Below are positions 9,769 through 18,292 of a DNA stretch of 64,000 nucleotides, piece by piece. The notes below the pieces were generated by a model. The model saw only the letters and a program-made list of their open reading frames with translations, was not told where the DNA came from and made no database searches. Origin of the DNA: Exobacillus caeni (GTDB lineage: Bacteria > Bacillota > Bacilli > Bacillales > Guptibacillaceae); NCBI RefSeq assembly GCF_005747095.1, contig NZ_SWLG01000006.1, positions 1-64,000 of the forward strand, read 5' to 3'. A program made the position numbers and the translations under genes. Within the stretch, counting starts at the first letter, position 1. Every line of letters begins with the position of its first letter.

Positions 9769-11790
9769 ATGATTGGAAAACACATTAACGGACGCTATAA
9801 ATTGCTTGAAGCTATCGGTGATGGCGGGATGGCAATCGTATATAAAGCAAAAGATTTAATTCTGGACCGAATTGTTGCCGTTAAACTTCTTCGTCCAGAA
9901 TTTTCAAAGGATAGCGATTTTATTAGACGGTTCAGAAGGGAAGCAGAGTCAGCAACAAGTCTCGTGCATCCGAATATTGTAGGAATCTATGATGTTGGTG
10001 AAGAAGAAGATTATTATTTTATTGTAATGGAATATGTGCCGGGCACAACGCTGAAAGACCAGATCAGAAATCGCGGTGCACTGCCGATAGAAGAAGCGCT
10101 TTCGATCATGTCCCAAATAACTTCAGCGATTGAGCATGCCCATGAAAACAATATTATTCATAGGGATATCAAACCTCACAATATATTAATCAATGAATAC
10201 GGGGAAGCAAAAGTAACCGATTTTGGCATTGCGATGGCTATTTCCTCCGCAACCATCACACATACGAATTCTGTGCTTGGCTCTGTTCATTACTTTTCTC
10301 CCGAGCAGGCAAGAGGTGCGATAGCAAACGCAAAATCTGATATATATTCTCTAGGTGTAGTATTGTATGAGATGGTCACAGGCGTGCTTCCTTTTTCTGG
10401 AGATTCTCCGGTTTCTGTAGCGCTTAAACACCTGCAGGATGACTTTCCGAAGCCCAGAACGATTAATCCTTCCATTCCGCAAAGTGTCGAAAATATTATT
10501 TTAAAAGCGATGGCGAAAGACCCTCTCCACCGATATGATAGTGCGGAAGAGATGGAGGAAGCGGTCAACAATGCACTTGACCCAACAAAAGTATATGAGG
10601 AGCCTTTTTCGATTCCCGAAGCGGATGAAGAAGCGACCAAAATATTGCCGCCGGTAAAACCTGCAGCACCTGATGTTAAGAACGATGCCAAAAGGGAAAA
10701 CAAAAAGGTAAAGCCAGAAAAAGAAAAAACAACGGATACACCGCCTCCAAAGAAGAAGAAAAAAGGGAAGAAGGTTTTGTTCTTTCTGATTGTATTGTTC
10801 CTGTTGGTTGGAGGAGCAGCAGTCGCAGCGCTAACGATTATTCCCGAGATGTTTTATGTGAAAGATGTTGAGATACCTGATGTAACAGCAATGGATTACG
10901 AAGAAGCAAGAGAAACATTAATCGAGAGTAATCTAAAGGTGAAAAAAGAGGAACAATTCGATGAAGAAGTTCCTGAAGAAGAAGTTATCAGCCAGGACCC
11001 ATCGGGAGGAACAACAGTTAAAGAAAACAGCACTGTCACTCTGCTTGTGAGTAAAGGCATCGAAAAAATAGAAATGGAAGATTATATTGGCCAGTCAAAG
11101 ACACAGGTTGAGCAGTTATTAGAAGCCGAGGGATATAAAAATGTCCAATTCGAGGCAAAATATAATGATGAAGTGCCGAATGGCCAAATCTATGACCAGA
11201 CACCTGAAGCCGGGAAGGAAATACTTCCTGCAGAAGACCGAATCATATTCTTTTATAGTGCTGGCCCCGAACCGATTGAACTTCAGGACCTAACTGGTAA
11301 AACTAAAGATGAGGTTCAATCTTACGTAGATAGTCATGGTTTAAAGGCATCCTATGAAGAAGAAGTATACAGTGATAATGTAGAGTCAGGAAAAGTGGTG
11401 TCCCATTCTCCGGGTGCCAATGCAGAAGTGAATAAAGGGGATGTGATTTCCTTTGTTATTTCAAAAGGGAAAGAACCAGAGCCTGAACCGGAGCCTGAAC
11501 CTGAGGCTGAAGAAAAACCGATTACATTCCCTAACTCCTTTAAGTTTACTTTTGAGGATCAAGAAGAGCATCTAATTGAAGTAATGTACCGTGATTCTAA
11601 ACATCCTGAAGGCGATGAAATAGTAGAAGACAAGGTAGTAGGTGCTAAAAAGGTTGAGTTTGAAATGACAATAAATCCAGGTGATACTGCAGCGTATCAA
11701 ATTTATGTCGACAATAAACTAAGAAAAGAAAATTCAAAAACAATAACCTATGAAGAAGCCAAAAAAGAGTTCGGAAATAAAAATCAGTGA
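9769..11790 (+). CDS. prkC: Membrane Ser/Thr protein kinase with PASTA domains
   Basis: The 673-residue kinase senses muropeptides and lipid II and controls germination and cell-wall homeostasis. A cytoplasmic kinase domain (about 1-270) has HRDIKPHNIL and DFG, with a Thr/Ser-rich activation loop (TITHTNS). A charged linker precedes one transmembrane helix (about 335-357), then three extracytoplasmic PASTA repeats (about 360-565), a run of Glu-Pro pairs, and a C-terminal Ig-like region. It is slightly longer than the B. subtilis protein, mainly in the linkers. Paired with prpC. Confidence 0.95.
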   Translation: MIGKHINGRYKLLEAIGDGGMAIVYKAKDLILDRIVAVKLLRPEFSKDSDFIRRFRREAESATSLVHPNIVGIYDVGEEEDYYFIVMEYVPGTTLKDQIRNRGALPIEEALSIMSQITSAIEHAHENNIIHRDIKPHNILINEYGEAKVTDFGIAMAISSATITHTNSVLGSVHYFSPEQARGAIANAKSDIYSLGVVLYEMVTGVLPFSGDSPVSVALKHLQDDFPKPRTINPSIPQSVENIILKAMAKDPLHRYDSAEEMEEAVNNALDPTKVYEEPFSIPEADEEATKILPPVKPAAPDVKNDAKRENKKVKPEKEKTTDTPPPKKKKKGKKVLFFLIVLFLLVGGAAVAALTIIPEMFYVKDVEIPDVTAMDYEEARETLIESNLKVKKEEQFDEEVPEEEVISQDPSGGTTVKENSTVTLLVSKGIEKIEMEDYIGQSKTQVEQLLEAEGYKNVQFEAKYNDEVPNGQIYDQTPEAGKEILPAEDRIIFFYSAGPEPIELQDLTGKTKDEVQSYVDSHGLKASYEEEVYSDNVESGKVVSHSPGANAEVNKGDVISFVISKGKEPEPEPEPEPEAEEKPITFPNSFKFTFEDQEEHLIEVMYRDSKHPEGDEIVEDKVVGAKKVEFEMTINPGDTAAYQIYVDNKLRKENSKTITYEEAKKEFGNKNQ

Positions 11791-11799
11791 GGGGAAGTT

Positions 11800-12684
11800 A
11801 TGGCAGAAGGAAGAATTATTAAATCATTGAGCGGATTTTATTATGTTCAGGATGAGAACAATGAAATATTTCAATGCAGGGGAAGGGGGAACTTCCGCCA
11901 GCGGAAGATAACCCCTCTTGTAGGCGATTTTGTTGTCTTTGAAGCGGAAAATAAAACGGATGGTTATGTGCTTGAAGTAATGGAGCGGGAAAACGAACTT
12001 GTTAGGCCGCCGATCGCAAATATAGACCAGGCATTCCTTGTGTTTTCAGCTAAAAGACCTGAATTTAATGTGCAGTTATTGGACAAGTTTCTCGTTCACA
12101 TCGAAGCCAATGATATCAAACCCCTAATTTGCATCAGCAAGCTGGATCTTATTGAGGGGGAGACCGAACAAGAAGTTCTTTCTTATGTCGAGGATTACCG
12201 TTCATTCGGATATGAAGTCGTTTTAACGTCGGTGCCATTATCTGAAGGAATTGAAGAAGTGCAAAGCCACTTTGCAGGAAAGGTTACCGTATTTGCCGGT
12301 CAATCAGGTGTCGGCAAATCCTCCTTATTAAATGCGATTAATCCTTTACTTGAACTGGATACAAAAGATATTTCCGATTATCTGGGCCGGGGAAAGCATA
12401 CTACAAGGCATGTGGAACTTATTCCGTTCGGCTCAGGGCTCGTCGCGGACACACCGGGCTTTAGCTCACTCGATTTTAGGGGAATAGAAGCAGATGATCT
12501 GTGGTTATATTTCCCTGAGATAAGGGAAAAGTCACACGAATGTAAATTTAGAGGATGCACGCATGTTTCTGAACCAAAATGCGCAGTGAAAGCAGCAGTG
12601 GAATCAGGAGAAATCCCGGCATACCGATATGAACATTATGTATCGTTCTTTCAAGAAATAAAGGATCAAAAGCGGAGGTACTAA
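11800..12684 (+). CDS. rsgA: Small ribosomal subunit biogenesis GTPase RsgA (CpgA)
   Basis: The 294-residue circularly permuted GTPase assists late 30S maturation. It has an N-terminal OB fold, a G4-like SKLD motif near residue 112, then the P-loop GQSGVGKSSLLN near residue 167 and G3 DTPGFSS, in the permuted order. A C-terminal zinc motif has Cys, Cys, His and Cys in CKFRGCTHVSEPKC. CpgA is a known PrkC phosphorylation target in B. subtilis, which fits the neighbourhood. GAGGGGAAG-type ribosome site; nine bases after prkC. Confidence 0.95.
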   Translation: MAEGRIIKSLSGFYYVQDENNEIFQCRGRGNFRQRKITPLVGDFVVFEAENKTDGYVLEVMERENELVRPPIANIDQAFLVFSAKRPEFNVQLLDKFLVHIEANDIKPLICISKLDLIEGETEQEVLSYVEDYRSFGYEVVLTSVPLSEGIEEVQSHFAGKVTVFAGQSGVGKSSLLNAINPLLELDTKDISDYLGRGKHTTRHVELIPFGSGLVADTPGFSSLDFRGIEADDLWLYFPEIREKSHECKFRGCTHVSEPKCAVKAAVESGEIPAYRYEHYVSFFQEIKDQKRRY

Positions 12685-12685
12685 G

Positions 12686-13342
12686 ATGATAAAAATTGCA
12701 CCATCCATCCTTGCATCAGACTTTTCCCGTCTGGGAGAAGAAGTGAAAAACGTAGAAGAAGGCGGAGCAGATTATATCCATGTAGACGTGATGGACGGCC
12801 ATTTTGTGCCGAACATCACGATCGGTCCTCCGATCGTAAAAGCGATCAGGCCAGTGACCGACTTACCGCTGGATGTGCATCTGATGATCGAAAATCCTGA
12901 TGCCTATATTGAAGATTTTGCAAAAGCAGGTGCAGACATTCTGACTGTTCATGCCGAAACTTGCAAGCACTTGCATCGGACGATCAGCCTTATTAGAGAC
13001 CATGGAGTAAAGCCGGGAGTTGTTCTAAATCCTGCCACCCCTGTAGAGATGATTAAGCATGTGATCGAAGATGTCGATATGGTATTGCTCATGACGGTCA
13101 ACCCCGGGTTTGGCGGACAGTCATTCATCGATTCAGTTATCCCAAAGATTAAACAAACTGCAGAGCTAGTAAAAGCAACTGGAAAAGAGATCGATATCGA
13201 AGTTGACGGAGGCGTTAATGATCAAACTGCCAGGATTTGCATTGATGCCGGTGCAAATGTGTTGGTTGCCGGATCGGCCATTTATAATCAACAGGATCGC
13301 AAAAAAGCGATTGAATCACTTAGGAATTCCAGCCAGCGGTAG
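12686..13342 (+). CDS. rpe: Ribulose-phosphate 3-epimerase
   Basis: The 218-residue TIM-barrel enzyme interconverts ribulose 5-phosphate and xylulose 5-phosphate in the pentose phosphate pathway. Conserved features include IAPSILASDF at the start, HVDVMDGHFVPNI near residue 33, LDVHLMIENP, the loop MTVNPGFGGQSF near residue 138 and IEVDGGVN near 173; the metal-binding His and Asp residues are intact. The ATG follows GGAGG and begins one base after rsgA ends. A terminator follows, splitting it from thiT. Confidence 0.96.
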   Translation: MIKIAPSILASDFSRLGEEVKNVEEGGADYIHVDVMDGHFVPNITIGPPIVKAIRPVTDLPLDVHLMIENPDAYIEDFAKAGADILTVHAETCKHLHRTISLIRDHGVKPGVVLNPATPVEMIKHVIEDVDMVLLMTVNPGFGGQSFIDSVIPKIKQTAELVKATGKEIDIEVDGGVNDQTARICIDAGANVLVAGSAIYNQQDRKKAIESLRNSSQR

Positions 13343-13365
13343 CAAGTCTACTGCTGATTTTTTTG
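13332..13365 (+). terminator. Terminator after rpe
   Basis: AGCGGTAG and CTACTGCT form an eight-base stem with one G-U pair and a five-base loop, followed by a run of seven T. It overlaps the last codons of rpe and should end or weaken transcription before thiT. Confidence 0.75.
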
Positions 13366-13374
13366 TTTAATATA

Positions 13375-13391
13375 AATAACACAATGTTATT
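13375..13391. promoter_or_regulatory. Perfect inverted repeat upstream of thiT
   Basis: AATAACA-CAA-TGTTATT is a perfect 17-base dyad about 45 bases before the thiT start. It could be a repressor site or chance in AT-rich DNA; no regulator is identified. Confidence 0.3.
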
Positions 13392-13436
13392 TGCTGGAAC
13401 TGTAGTAACAAAACTCAACAGCAAAGGATGATCGAT

Positions 13437-13982
13437 TTGAGCAACAGAGTACAATTTTTAGCTGAAATAGCAATTATGGCAGGGCTTGCTGTCATACTTG
13501 ATTTGTTTTCTTTTCGAATCTGGGCAAACGGAGGGTCTGTTTCGCTTGCGATGATTCCCATATTCTTTATGGCTTTTAGAAGAGGACTTGCAGGAGGACT
13601 GATTACCGGGTTGCTTGTAGGTATTCTGCAGGTCATCATTGGACCGCTTTTTTATGTACATCCAGTCCAGTTTTTGCTGGATTACCCTATCGCTTTTACA
13701 GTCGTCGGATTTGCCGGGTTATTTAAAGTAAGCGAAGATGCAAAGCCTACTAAAAGGTATACTTCCATTTTGCTGGGATGTTTGATTGGAAGCGGGCTAA
13801 GATTCTTAAGCCATTATATTTCAGGGGTTGTATGGTTTGGAAGCTCAGCTCCAGAAGGCACACCCGTTGAACTATTCTCTTTGATTTATAACGGTTCTTA
13901 TATGCTGCCGATCTTCATTATTTCTTCGATCATTTTAGTCCTGCTTTCAAAGGCAGCTCCCCGGTTAGTTCATGGCAGGTAA
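13437..13982 (+). CDS. thiT: Energy-coupled thiamine transporter S component ThiT
   Basis: The 181-residue membrane protein has about six hydrophobic helices and the ThiT/YuaJ pattern: a gate region FRIWANGGSVSLAMIP, then HPVQFLLDYPIAF, a histidine and tryptophan in FLSHYISGVVWFG, and the Tyr-Asn pair in LIYNGSYMLP that contact thiamine in this family. It would bind thiamine and join the ECF energising module encoded elsewhere. TTG at 13437, eight bases after AAAGGA, is preferred to the ATG at 13428, which overlaps that site. It sits directly before thiN, unlike in B. subtilis. Confidence 0.88.
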   Translation: MSNRVQFLAEIAIMAGLAVILDLFSFRIWANGGSVSLAMIPIFFMAFRRGLAGGLITGLLVGILQVIIGPLFYVHPVQFLLDYPIAFTVVGFAGLFKVSEDAKPTKRYTSILLGCLIGSGLRFLSHYISGVVWFGSSAPEGTPVELFSLIYNGSYMLPIFIISSIILVLLSKAAPRLVHGR

Positions 13983-13988
13983 CGAAAA

Positions 13989-14669
13989 ATGGATTCTAAA
14001 ATTATTATTTTAGCCGGTGGACCAACAGGCTTACTCCCCGATTTAGCCAGCCTGGACGCAGAAGATATTACCTGGGTGGGGGTTGACAGAGGGGTCCATA
14101 CTCTTTTGAAAAATAATATTGCTCCAGACCAGGCGTTCGGAGATTTTGATTCGGTTTCTCTTAAAGAAAGAGAGTGGATGAATCGGCATCCCGTTAATTT
14201 TTCAGTATTCCCACAGGAAAAAGATAAAACTGATCTCGAGTTAGCGATAGAGTGGGCTCTGGAAAAACAGTGTTCCAGTGTAATTATACTTGGCGCGACC
14301 GGGGGAAGGTTAGACCATGAACTGATTAATGTCCAATTGCTACTAAAGGGCATTGGCTCCAAAACAGAAATAGAAATCAGGGATCGGCAAAACCGCATCC
14401 AGCTTCGAGCGGCGGGTAGTTATGAAATAAAGTATATTCCTGAATATCCTTACCTGTCTTTCGTCCCTGTAACTCCAAAGGTTGAAGGACTAACATTAAC
14501 GGGGGTAAAGTATCCTCTTCAGGAAACAGAAATAAACTGGGGGTCAACATTATCCATAAGCAACGAGCTTGTAAATAAAAAAGGGTCTTATTCATTTCGG
14601 GACGGCATACTATTGGTTATAAGAAGTAAAGATGAAGACGAGAAGGCTTTTTTAAACAAAGGGTACTAA
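13989..14669 (+). CDS. thiN: Thiamine pyrophosphokinase
   Basis: The 226-residue enzyme makes thiamine diphosphate from thiamine and ATP. Typical features are GVDRGVHTLL near residue 30, the metal-binding AFGDFDSVS near residue 50, the segment EKDKTDLELAIEWAL near residue 77 and GATGGRLDHELINVQLL near residue 97. It follows thiT by six bases with a weak AGGTAA ribosome site, so uptake and activation of thiamine are probably co-transcribed. The C-terminus is a little longer than in B. subtilis. Confidence 0.93.
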   Translation: MDSKIIILAGGPTGLLPDLASLDAEDITWVGVDRGVHTLLKNNIAPDQAFGDFDSVSLKEREWMNRHPVNFSVFPQEKDKTDLELAIEWALEKQCSSVIILGATGGRLDHELINVQLLLKGIGSKTEIEIRDRQNRIQLRAAGSYEIKYIPEYPYLSFVPVTPKVEGLTLTGVKYPLQETEINWGSTLSISNELVNKKGSYSFRDGILLVIRSKDEDEKAFLNKGY

Positions 14670-14760
14670 TTCAAATCTTATGAATATACTAGTAATGAAT
14701 ATTATATCCTCATAATGTTTTTTTCGGCACAGGCCACTTATTTTCCGAGGAGGGGGAAGC

Positions 14761-14841
14761 ATGAAATTTTACACGATCAAATTGCCTAAATTTTTGGGTG
14801 GCTTTGTAAGGGCGATCCTGGGGTCCTTTAAAAAAGGATAA
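14761..14841 (+). CDS. spoVM: Stage V sporulation protein M (26-residue membrane peptide)
   Basis: A 26-codon gene starting MKFYTIKLPKFLGG and ending GSFKKG. It is nearly identical to B. subtilis SpoVM, including Pro9 and the amphipathic helix that recognises the convex forespore membrane and anchors the SpoIVA coat basement. A very strong GAGGAGGGGG site lies six bases upstream. Location between thiN and rpmB is as in B. subtilis. SigE control is expected; the 90-base gap before it is AT-rich but I could not fix a convincing SigE promoter. It shows that the organism forms spores. Confidence 0.95.
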   Translation: MKFYTIKLPKFLGGFVRAILGSFKKG

Positions 14842-14850
14842 TGAGGCAAC

Positions 14851-14882
14851 AAAAAAAAGCACCAGATGCCAGGTGCTTTTTT
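14851..14882. terminator. Bidirectional terminator shared by spoVM and rpmB
   Basis: A-tract, GCACC, an eight-base loop, GGTGC and T-tract form a symmetrical hairpin with T runs on both strands, ideal for ending the converging spoVM (+) and rpmB (-) transcripts. Confidence 0.9.
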
Positions 14883-14900
14883 GCTTGTTTAATTTTAAAA

Positions 14901-15086
14901 TTATACACGCTCGACTTTGCCTGATTTTAAAGCTCTAGCAGAAACCCAAACTTTTTTTGGTTTACCGTCAACCATAATACGTACTTTTTGAAGGTTAGAA
15001 CCAAATTTACGTTTGGCTGTATTCAAAGCGTGAGAACGTTTGTTACCGAATTTAGTAGTTCTTCCAGTAATTGCACATTTAGCCAT
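14901..15086 (-). CDS. rpmB: 50S ribosomal protein L28
   Basis: The 61-residue basic protein beginning [20 protein letters not shown] is L28, a structural protein of the large subunit. The start at 15086 follows AGGAGGTAACAG; a 12-residue upstream extension has no family match and was dropped. It is read opposite to almost everything in the window, as in B. subtilis, and has its own promoter. The early segment has one Cys (CAITG) and lacks the full set of paired cysteines of the zinc-binding L28 form. Confidence 0.96.
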   Translation of the reverse strand: MAKCAITGRTTKFGNKRSHALNTAKRKFGSNLQKVRIMVDGKPKKVWVSARALKSGKVERV

Positions 15087-15144
15087 TTCTGTTACCTCCT
15101 TACTCATCCAATCATCGCACACAATTGTGCAGGATAAATCCTAC

Positions 15145-15176
15145 ATTATATTACCATGTGAAGCCTGTTTATGCAA
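15145..15176 (-). promoter_or_regulatory. SigA promoter of rpmB
   Basis: On the - strand TTGCAT (15176-15171) and TAATAT (15153-15148) have a 17-base spacer; a TATAAT overlaps at 15150-15145. The site lies about 60 bases before the L28 start. Confidence 0.75.
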
Positions 15177-15349
15177 GAAGATATCAAGAAAAAAACTTTA
15201 CATGCAGGAGTATTTTATGTGTTGTAATCTTTTAAATTGTGATAGGTTGTAGTAAAATAAGCGTAACTGTTGCTATACCAGCTTGTTTTATAATTATAAC
15301 GTAATAGAAAAAACAAACCATCAAATACTAAAGTTAAGGGAGGATACAT

Positions 15350-15718
15350 ATGTCAATCGAATTGAAGACTCAATACGGCCAAATTGATATTTCCACAGAA
15401 GTTATTGCAGCAATTGCGGGTGGCGCTGCAATAGATTGTTATGGTATTGTAGGAATGGCTTCACAAAAGCAGTTGAAAGACGGTATCACAGAATTGCTTG
15501 GCAAAGATAATTTCAGCCGGGGAATCGTAGTCCGAAAAGAAACTGAAGAAGAAGAAGTTCATATTGATATGTATATCATTGTAAGCTACGGAACGAAGAT
15601 CTCTGAAGTAGCCCATAATGTTCAAACGAAAGTGAAATACCAGCTGGATCAAATGATTGGTCTTGCTGTTGATTCAGTTAATATATATGTGCAAGGGGTA
15701 AGGGTTACTAACCCTTAG
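15350..15718 (+). CDS. yloU: Asp23/Gls24 family envelope stress protein YloU
   Basis: The 122-residue protein belongs to the Asp23/Gls24 (DUF322) family, seen from ISTEVIAAIAGGAAIDCYGIVGMA and the C-terminal VNIYVQGVRV strand. Homologues are cytoplasmic proteins tied to envelope stress, cell-wall or lipid homeostasis, and YloU-like proteins are regularly found before fakA. The ATG follows GGGAGG. There is a 263-base gap back to rpmB; a TATAAT at 15289-15294 could be the -10 box, but no good -35 pairs with it. Exact function is unknown. Confidence 0.88.
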   Translation: MSIELKTQYGQIDISTEVIAAIAGGAAIDCYGIVGMASQKQLKDGITELLGKDNFSRGIVVRKETEEEEVHIDMYIIVSYGTKISEVAHNVQTKVKYQLDQMIGLAVDSVNIYVQGVRVTNP

Positions 15719-15740
15719 TTGAGAGTTAGGAGGAACTTTT

Positions 15741-17426
15741 GTGACAATTGAAAATTTAGACGGAAAGCGCTTTGCCTACATGGTCCTGGAAGGGGCAAAA
15801 AATCTGTCCGCCAATGCAAAAATGGTTGATACGTTAAACGTTTTTCCTGTGCCAGATGGTGACACAGGAACGAATATGAATTTAACGATCACTTCTGGTG
15901 CAAATGAAGTAAAGAAAAGCGAATCCGCCAAAATAGGCGATGTTTCTTCTCTTTTTTCTAAGGGTCTTTTAATGGGAGCGAGAGGAAACTCAGGGGTTAT
16001 TCTCTCCCAACTGTTCAGGGGCTTTTCAAAGGCTGTTGAAGGAAAAGAGACGATAAATTCCACGGAGTTTGCTGCTGCCTTTGAAAGAGGGGTGGACACC
16101 GCTTATAAAGCTGTGATGAAACCGGTTGAAGGAACTATCTTAACGGTTGCTAAAGATGCTGCAAAGCAGGCAGTGAAATCTGCTAGAAAAAGTAATGATG
16201 TCATCCGCGTGATGGAGGAAACGCTTCAGGAAGCAAAAGCTTCTTTAGAGCGGACCCCCGATTTGTTACCGGTATTAAAAGAAGTTGGTGTTGTGGATTC
16301 TGGCGGACAGGGCCTTGTTGTGATTTATGAAGGCTTCCTCGCTTCCTTGCAAGGCAAAGAGCTGCCTGCAAACAATGTGGATGAAGAAAAGATGGAAGAA
16401 CTTGTCCGGGCAGAACACCATAAGAGTGCCCAATCTCATATGAAAACAGAAGATATCGAGTTTGGCTATTGTACAGAATTCATGGTAAAGCTAGAAGCGG
16501 ACAAGACTGAAAAAACTCCGTTCGATGAAGCGAAATTCAGGGAAGAGTTAGGAAATCATGGCGATTCACTGTTAGTAGTAGCTGATGAAGAATTGGTAAA
16601 AGTACATATCCATGCTGAATACCCAGGGCAGCTTATGACATATGCCCAGGAGTATGGTAGTTTGATCAATATAAAAATTGAAAACATGAGAGAGCAGCAT
16701 ACAACTATTCTTGAAGGCGAAAAGGATGCATATAAACCTTCTCCAGCAAACCAGAAACCGGAAACAAAAAAGGAATTTGGCATTATCACCGTTGCAATGG
16801 GGGAAGGAATCGCTGAATTGTTTACAAGTCTTGGCGCAAATTATGTGATACAGGGCGGCCAAACGATGAATCCCAGTACAGAAGATATCGTAAAAGCGAT
16901 CGAAGAGGTAAATGCGGAGAAAATCTTTATCCTTCCTAATAACAGCAATATCGTTATGACAGCGGAACAGGCAACACATGTTGTAGAGGAGGAAGTGGTC
17001 GTAGTGCCTTCCAAAACTGTTCCACAGGGAATCGCTGCATTGCTCGGATTCGCGCCTGGATCAAGCCTGGAAGAAAATGAATCCACCATGAAAGCTGCTC
17101 TTGCCAACGTAAAATCAGGACAGGTTACATTTGCAGTCCGTGACACGAAAATTGATGGGGTCGACATAAAGAAAGACGACTTTATGGGCATTGCAGACGG
17201 CAAAATTATTGCCTCAACATCCAAAAAAGAAGATACAGTCAAGCTTCTAGTAGACAATATGATCGGCGAAGATGATGAGATCGTGACAGTGATCTACGGG
17301 GAAGATACAGAGGAAACTGAAGCTGAAAGCCTTGTGGATTATATCGAACAAAACCATGAGGATGTAGAAGTTGAAGTGCATCACGGCAAGCAGCCGATTT
17401 ACTCTTACATCATTTCAGTTGAATAA
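15741..17426 (+). CDS. fakA: Fatty acid kinase, ATP-binding subunit FakA (DAK2/DhaL family)
   Basis: The 561-residue protein has an N-terminal DhaL-like ATP-binding domain with NVFPVPDGDTGTNM near residue 35 and GARGNSGVILSQLFRG near 80, a middle domain, and a C-terminal DegV-like lobe. FakA phosphorylates fatty acids bound to FakB partners so that exogenous acids enter phospholipids through PlsX/PlsY. This links to plsX and FapR further on in the window. GTG start at 15741 after AGGAGG. Length is typical. FakB would be encoded elsewhere. Confidence 0.9.
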   Translation: MTIENLDGKRFAYMVLEGAKNLSANAKMVDTLNVFPVPDGDTGTNMNLTITSGANEVKKSESAKIGDVSSLFSKGLLMGARGNSGVILSQLFRGFSKAVEGKETINSTEFAAAFERGVDTAYKAVMKPVEGTILTVAKDAAKQAVKSARKSNDVIRVMEETLQEAKASLERTPDLLPVLKEVGVVDSGGQGLVVIYEGFLASLQGKELPANNVDEEKMEELVRAEHHKSAQSHMKTEDIEFGYCTEFMVKLEADKTEKTPFDEAKFREELGNHGDSLLVVADEELVKVHIHAEYPGQLMTYAQEYGSLINIKIENMREQHTTILEGEKDAYKPSPANQKPETKKEFGIITVAMGEGIAELFTSLGANYVIQGGQTMNPSTEDIVKAIEEVNAEKIFILPNNSNIVMTAEQATHVVEEEVVVVPSKTVPQGIAALLGFAPGSSLEENESTMKAALANVKSGQVTFAVRDTKIDGVDIKKDDFMGIADGKIIASTSKKEDTVKLLVDNMIGEDDEIVTVIYGEDTEETEAESLVDYIEQNHEDVEVEVHHGKQPIYSYIISVE

Positions 17427-17444
17427 TGTAGGTATAAACAAAGA

Positions 17445-17479
17445 AAACTGGCATTAACCTTATCCGGGAATGCCAGTTT
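17445..17479 (+). terminator. Terminator-like hairpin after fakA
   Basis: AAACTGGCATT (17445-17455) and AATGCCAGTTT (17469-17479) form a perfect 11-base stem with a 13-base loop. The following T run is short, so termination may be incomplete. Confidence 0.6.
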
Positions 17480-17485
17480 GTTATG

Positions 17486-17514
17486 TAGACACAATTTTAC
17501 CATGACTTTATAAT
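17486..17514 (+). promoter_or_regulatory. SigA promoter of the sdaAB-sdaAA operon
   Basis: TAGACA at 17486-17491 and a perfect TATAAT at 17509-17514 are 17 bases apart, about 70 bases before sdaAB. Confidence 0.75.
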
Positions 17515-17582
17515 AGATAAGAGAGGGGGAGAAAATTTCTCCCCGTTTGTTATGTGAAACAGGGATACAGGAGGAACCGCGC

Positions 17583-18245
17583 ATGAAGTATAGAAGTGTT
17601 TTTGATATTATCGGGCCTGTTATGATTGGGCCATCCAGTTCCCATACAGCGGGAGCAGCCAGGATTGGAAGAGTCGCCAGGCAGCTGTTTGGGAGAGAAC
17701 CTAAATGGGTGGAAATTTCCCTGTACGGCTCGTTTGCTAAAACATACAAAGGACATGGAACAGATGTTGCACTTGTCGGTGGTGTCCTCGATTTTGATAC
17801 TTTTGATGAGAGAATTGTGAATGCGCTTACTATTGCGAAAGAAAAAGGGATCAGAGTCAAATTTACAGAAGAAGACGCTGTGATGGATCATCCGAACACA
17901 GCGAAAGTGCATCTGGGCGACGATGAAGATGATTTAGAGCTGGTCGGGATATCGATCGGCGGCGGGAAAATGGAAATCGTGGAACTCAATGGGTTTAAAC
18001 TCGGCCTGTCAGGGAATAGCCCGGCACTCCTTGTTGTTCATAATGATCGCTTTGGAGCGATTGCTGGCGTTTCTAATATCCTTGCAAAGCATGAGATCAA
18101 CATCGGGCATATGAATGTTGCTCGTAAAGAACGGGGCCAGCAGGCATTAATGACAATAGAAGTAGACCAGAATGTTGAGGAGAAAATTATGAAAGAAGTG
18201 GAATCGCTGCCTAACATTCTTCAAGTAGCTAAAATTAATGATTAA
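17583..18245 (+). CDS. sdaAB: L-serine ammonia-lyase, iron-sulfur-dependent, subunit beta
   Basis: The 220-residue regulatory subunit of serine dehydratase, which deaminates serine to pyruvate and ammonia. The motif IIGPVMIGPSSSHTAGA near residue 8 is diagnostic, and the C-terminal ACT domain (about 145-220, NSPALLVVHNDRFGAIAGV) fits serine or amino-acid sensing. The ATG at 17583 follows AGGAGG; an upstream in-frame extension was rejected. Length equals that of B. subtilis. The catalytic partner sdaAA follows after 47 bases. Confidence 0.95.
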   Translation: MKYRSVFDIIGPVMIGPSSSHTAGAARIGRVARQLFGREPKWVEISLYGSFAKTYKGHGTDVALVGGVLDFDTFDERIVNALTIAKEKGIRVKFTEEDAVMDHPNTAKVHLGDDEDDLELVGISIGGGKMEIVELNGFKLGLSGNSPALLVVHNDRFGAIAGVSNILAKHEINIGHMNVARKERGQQALMTIEVDQNVEEKIMKEVESLPNILQVAKIND

Positions 18246-18292
18246 TGAGTGGAGAGCACACCAGGATTGCCAGCAAAAGGAGGTCATACAGT

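Noticed and set aside
13343-13436. TPP riboswitch upstream of thiT
   Set aside because: The conserved CUGAGA-type core was not found and the gap is too short for the full fold after the terminator.
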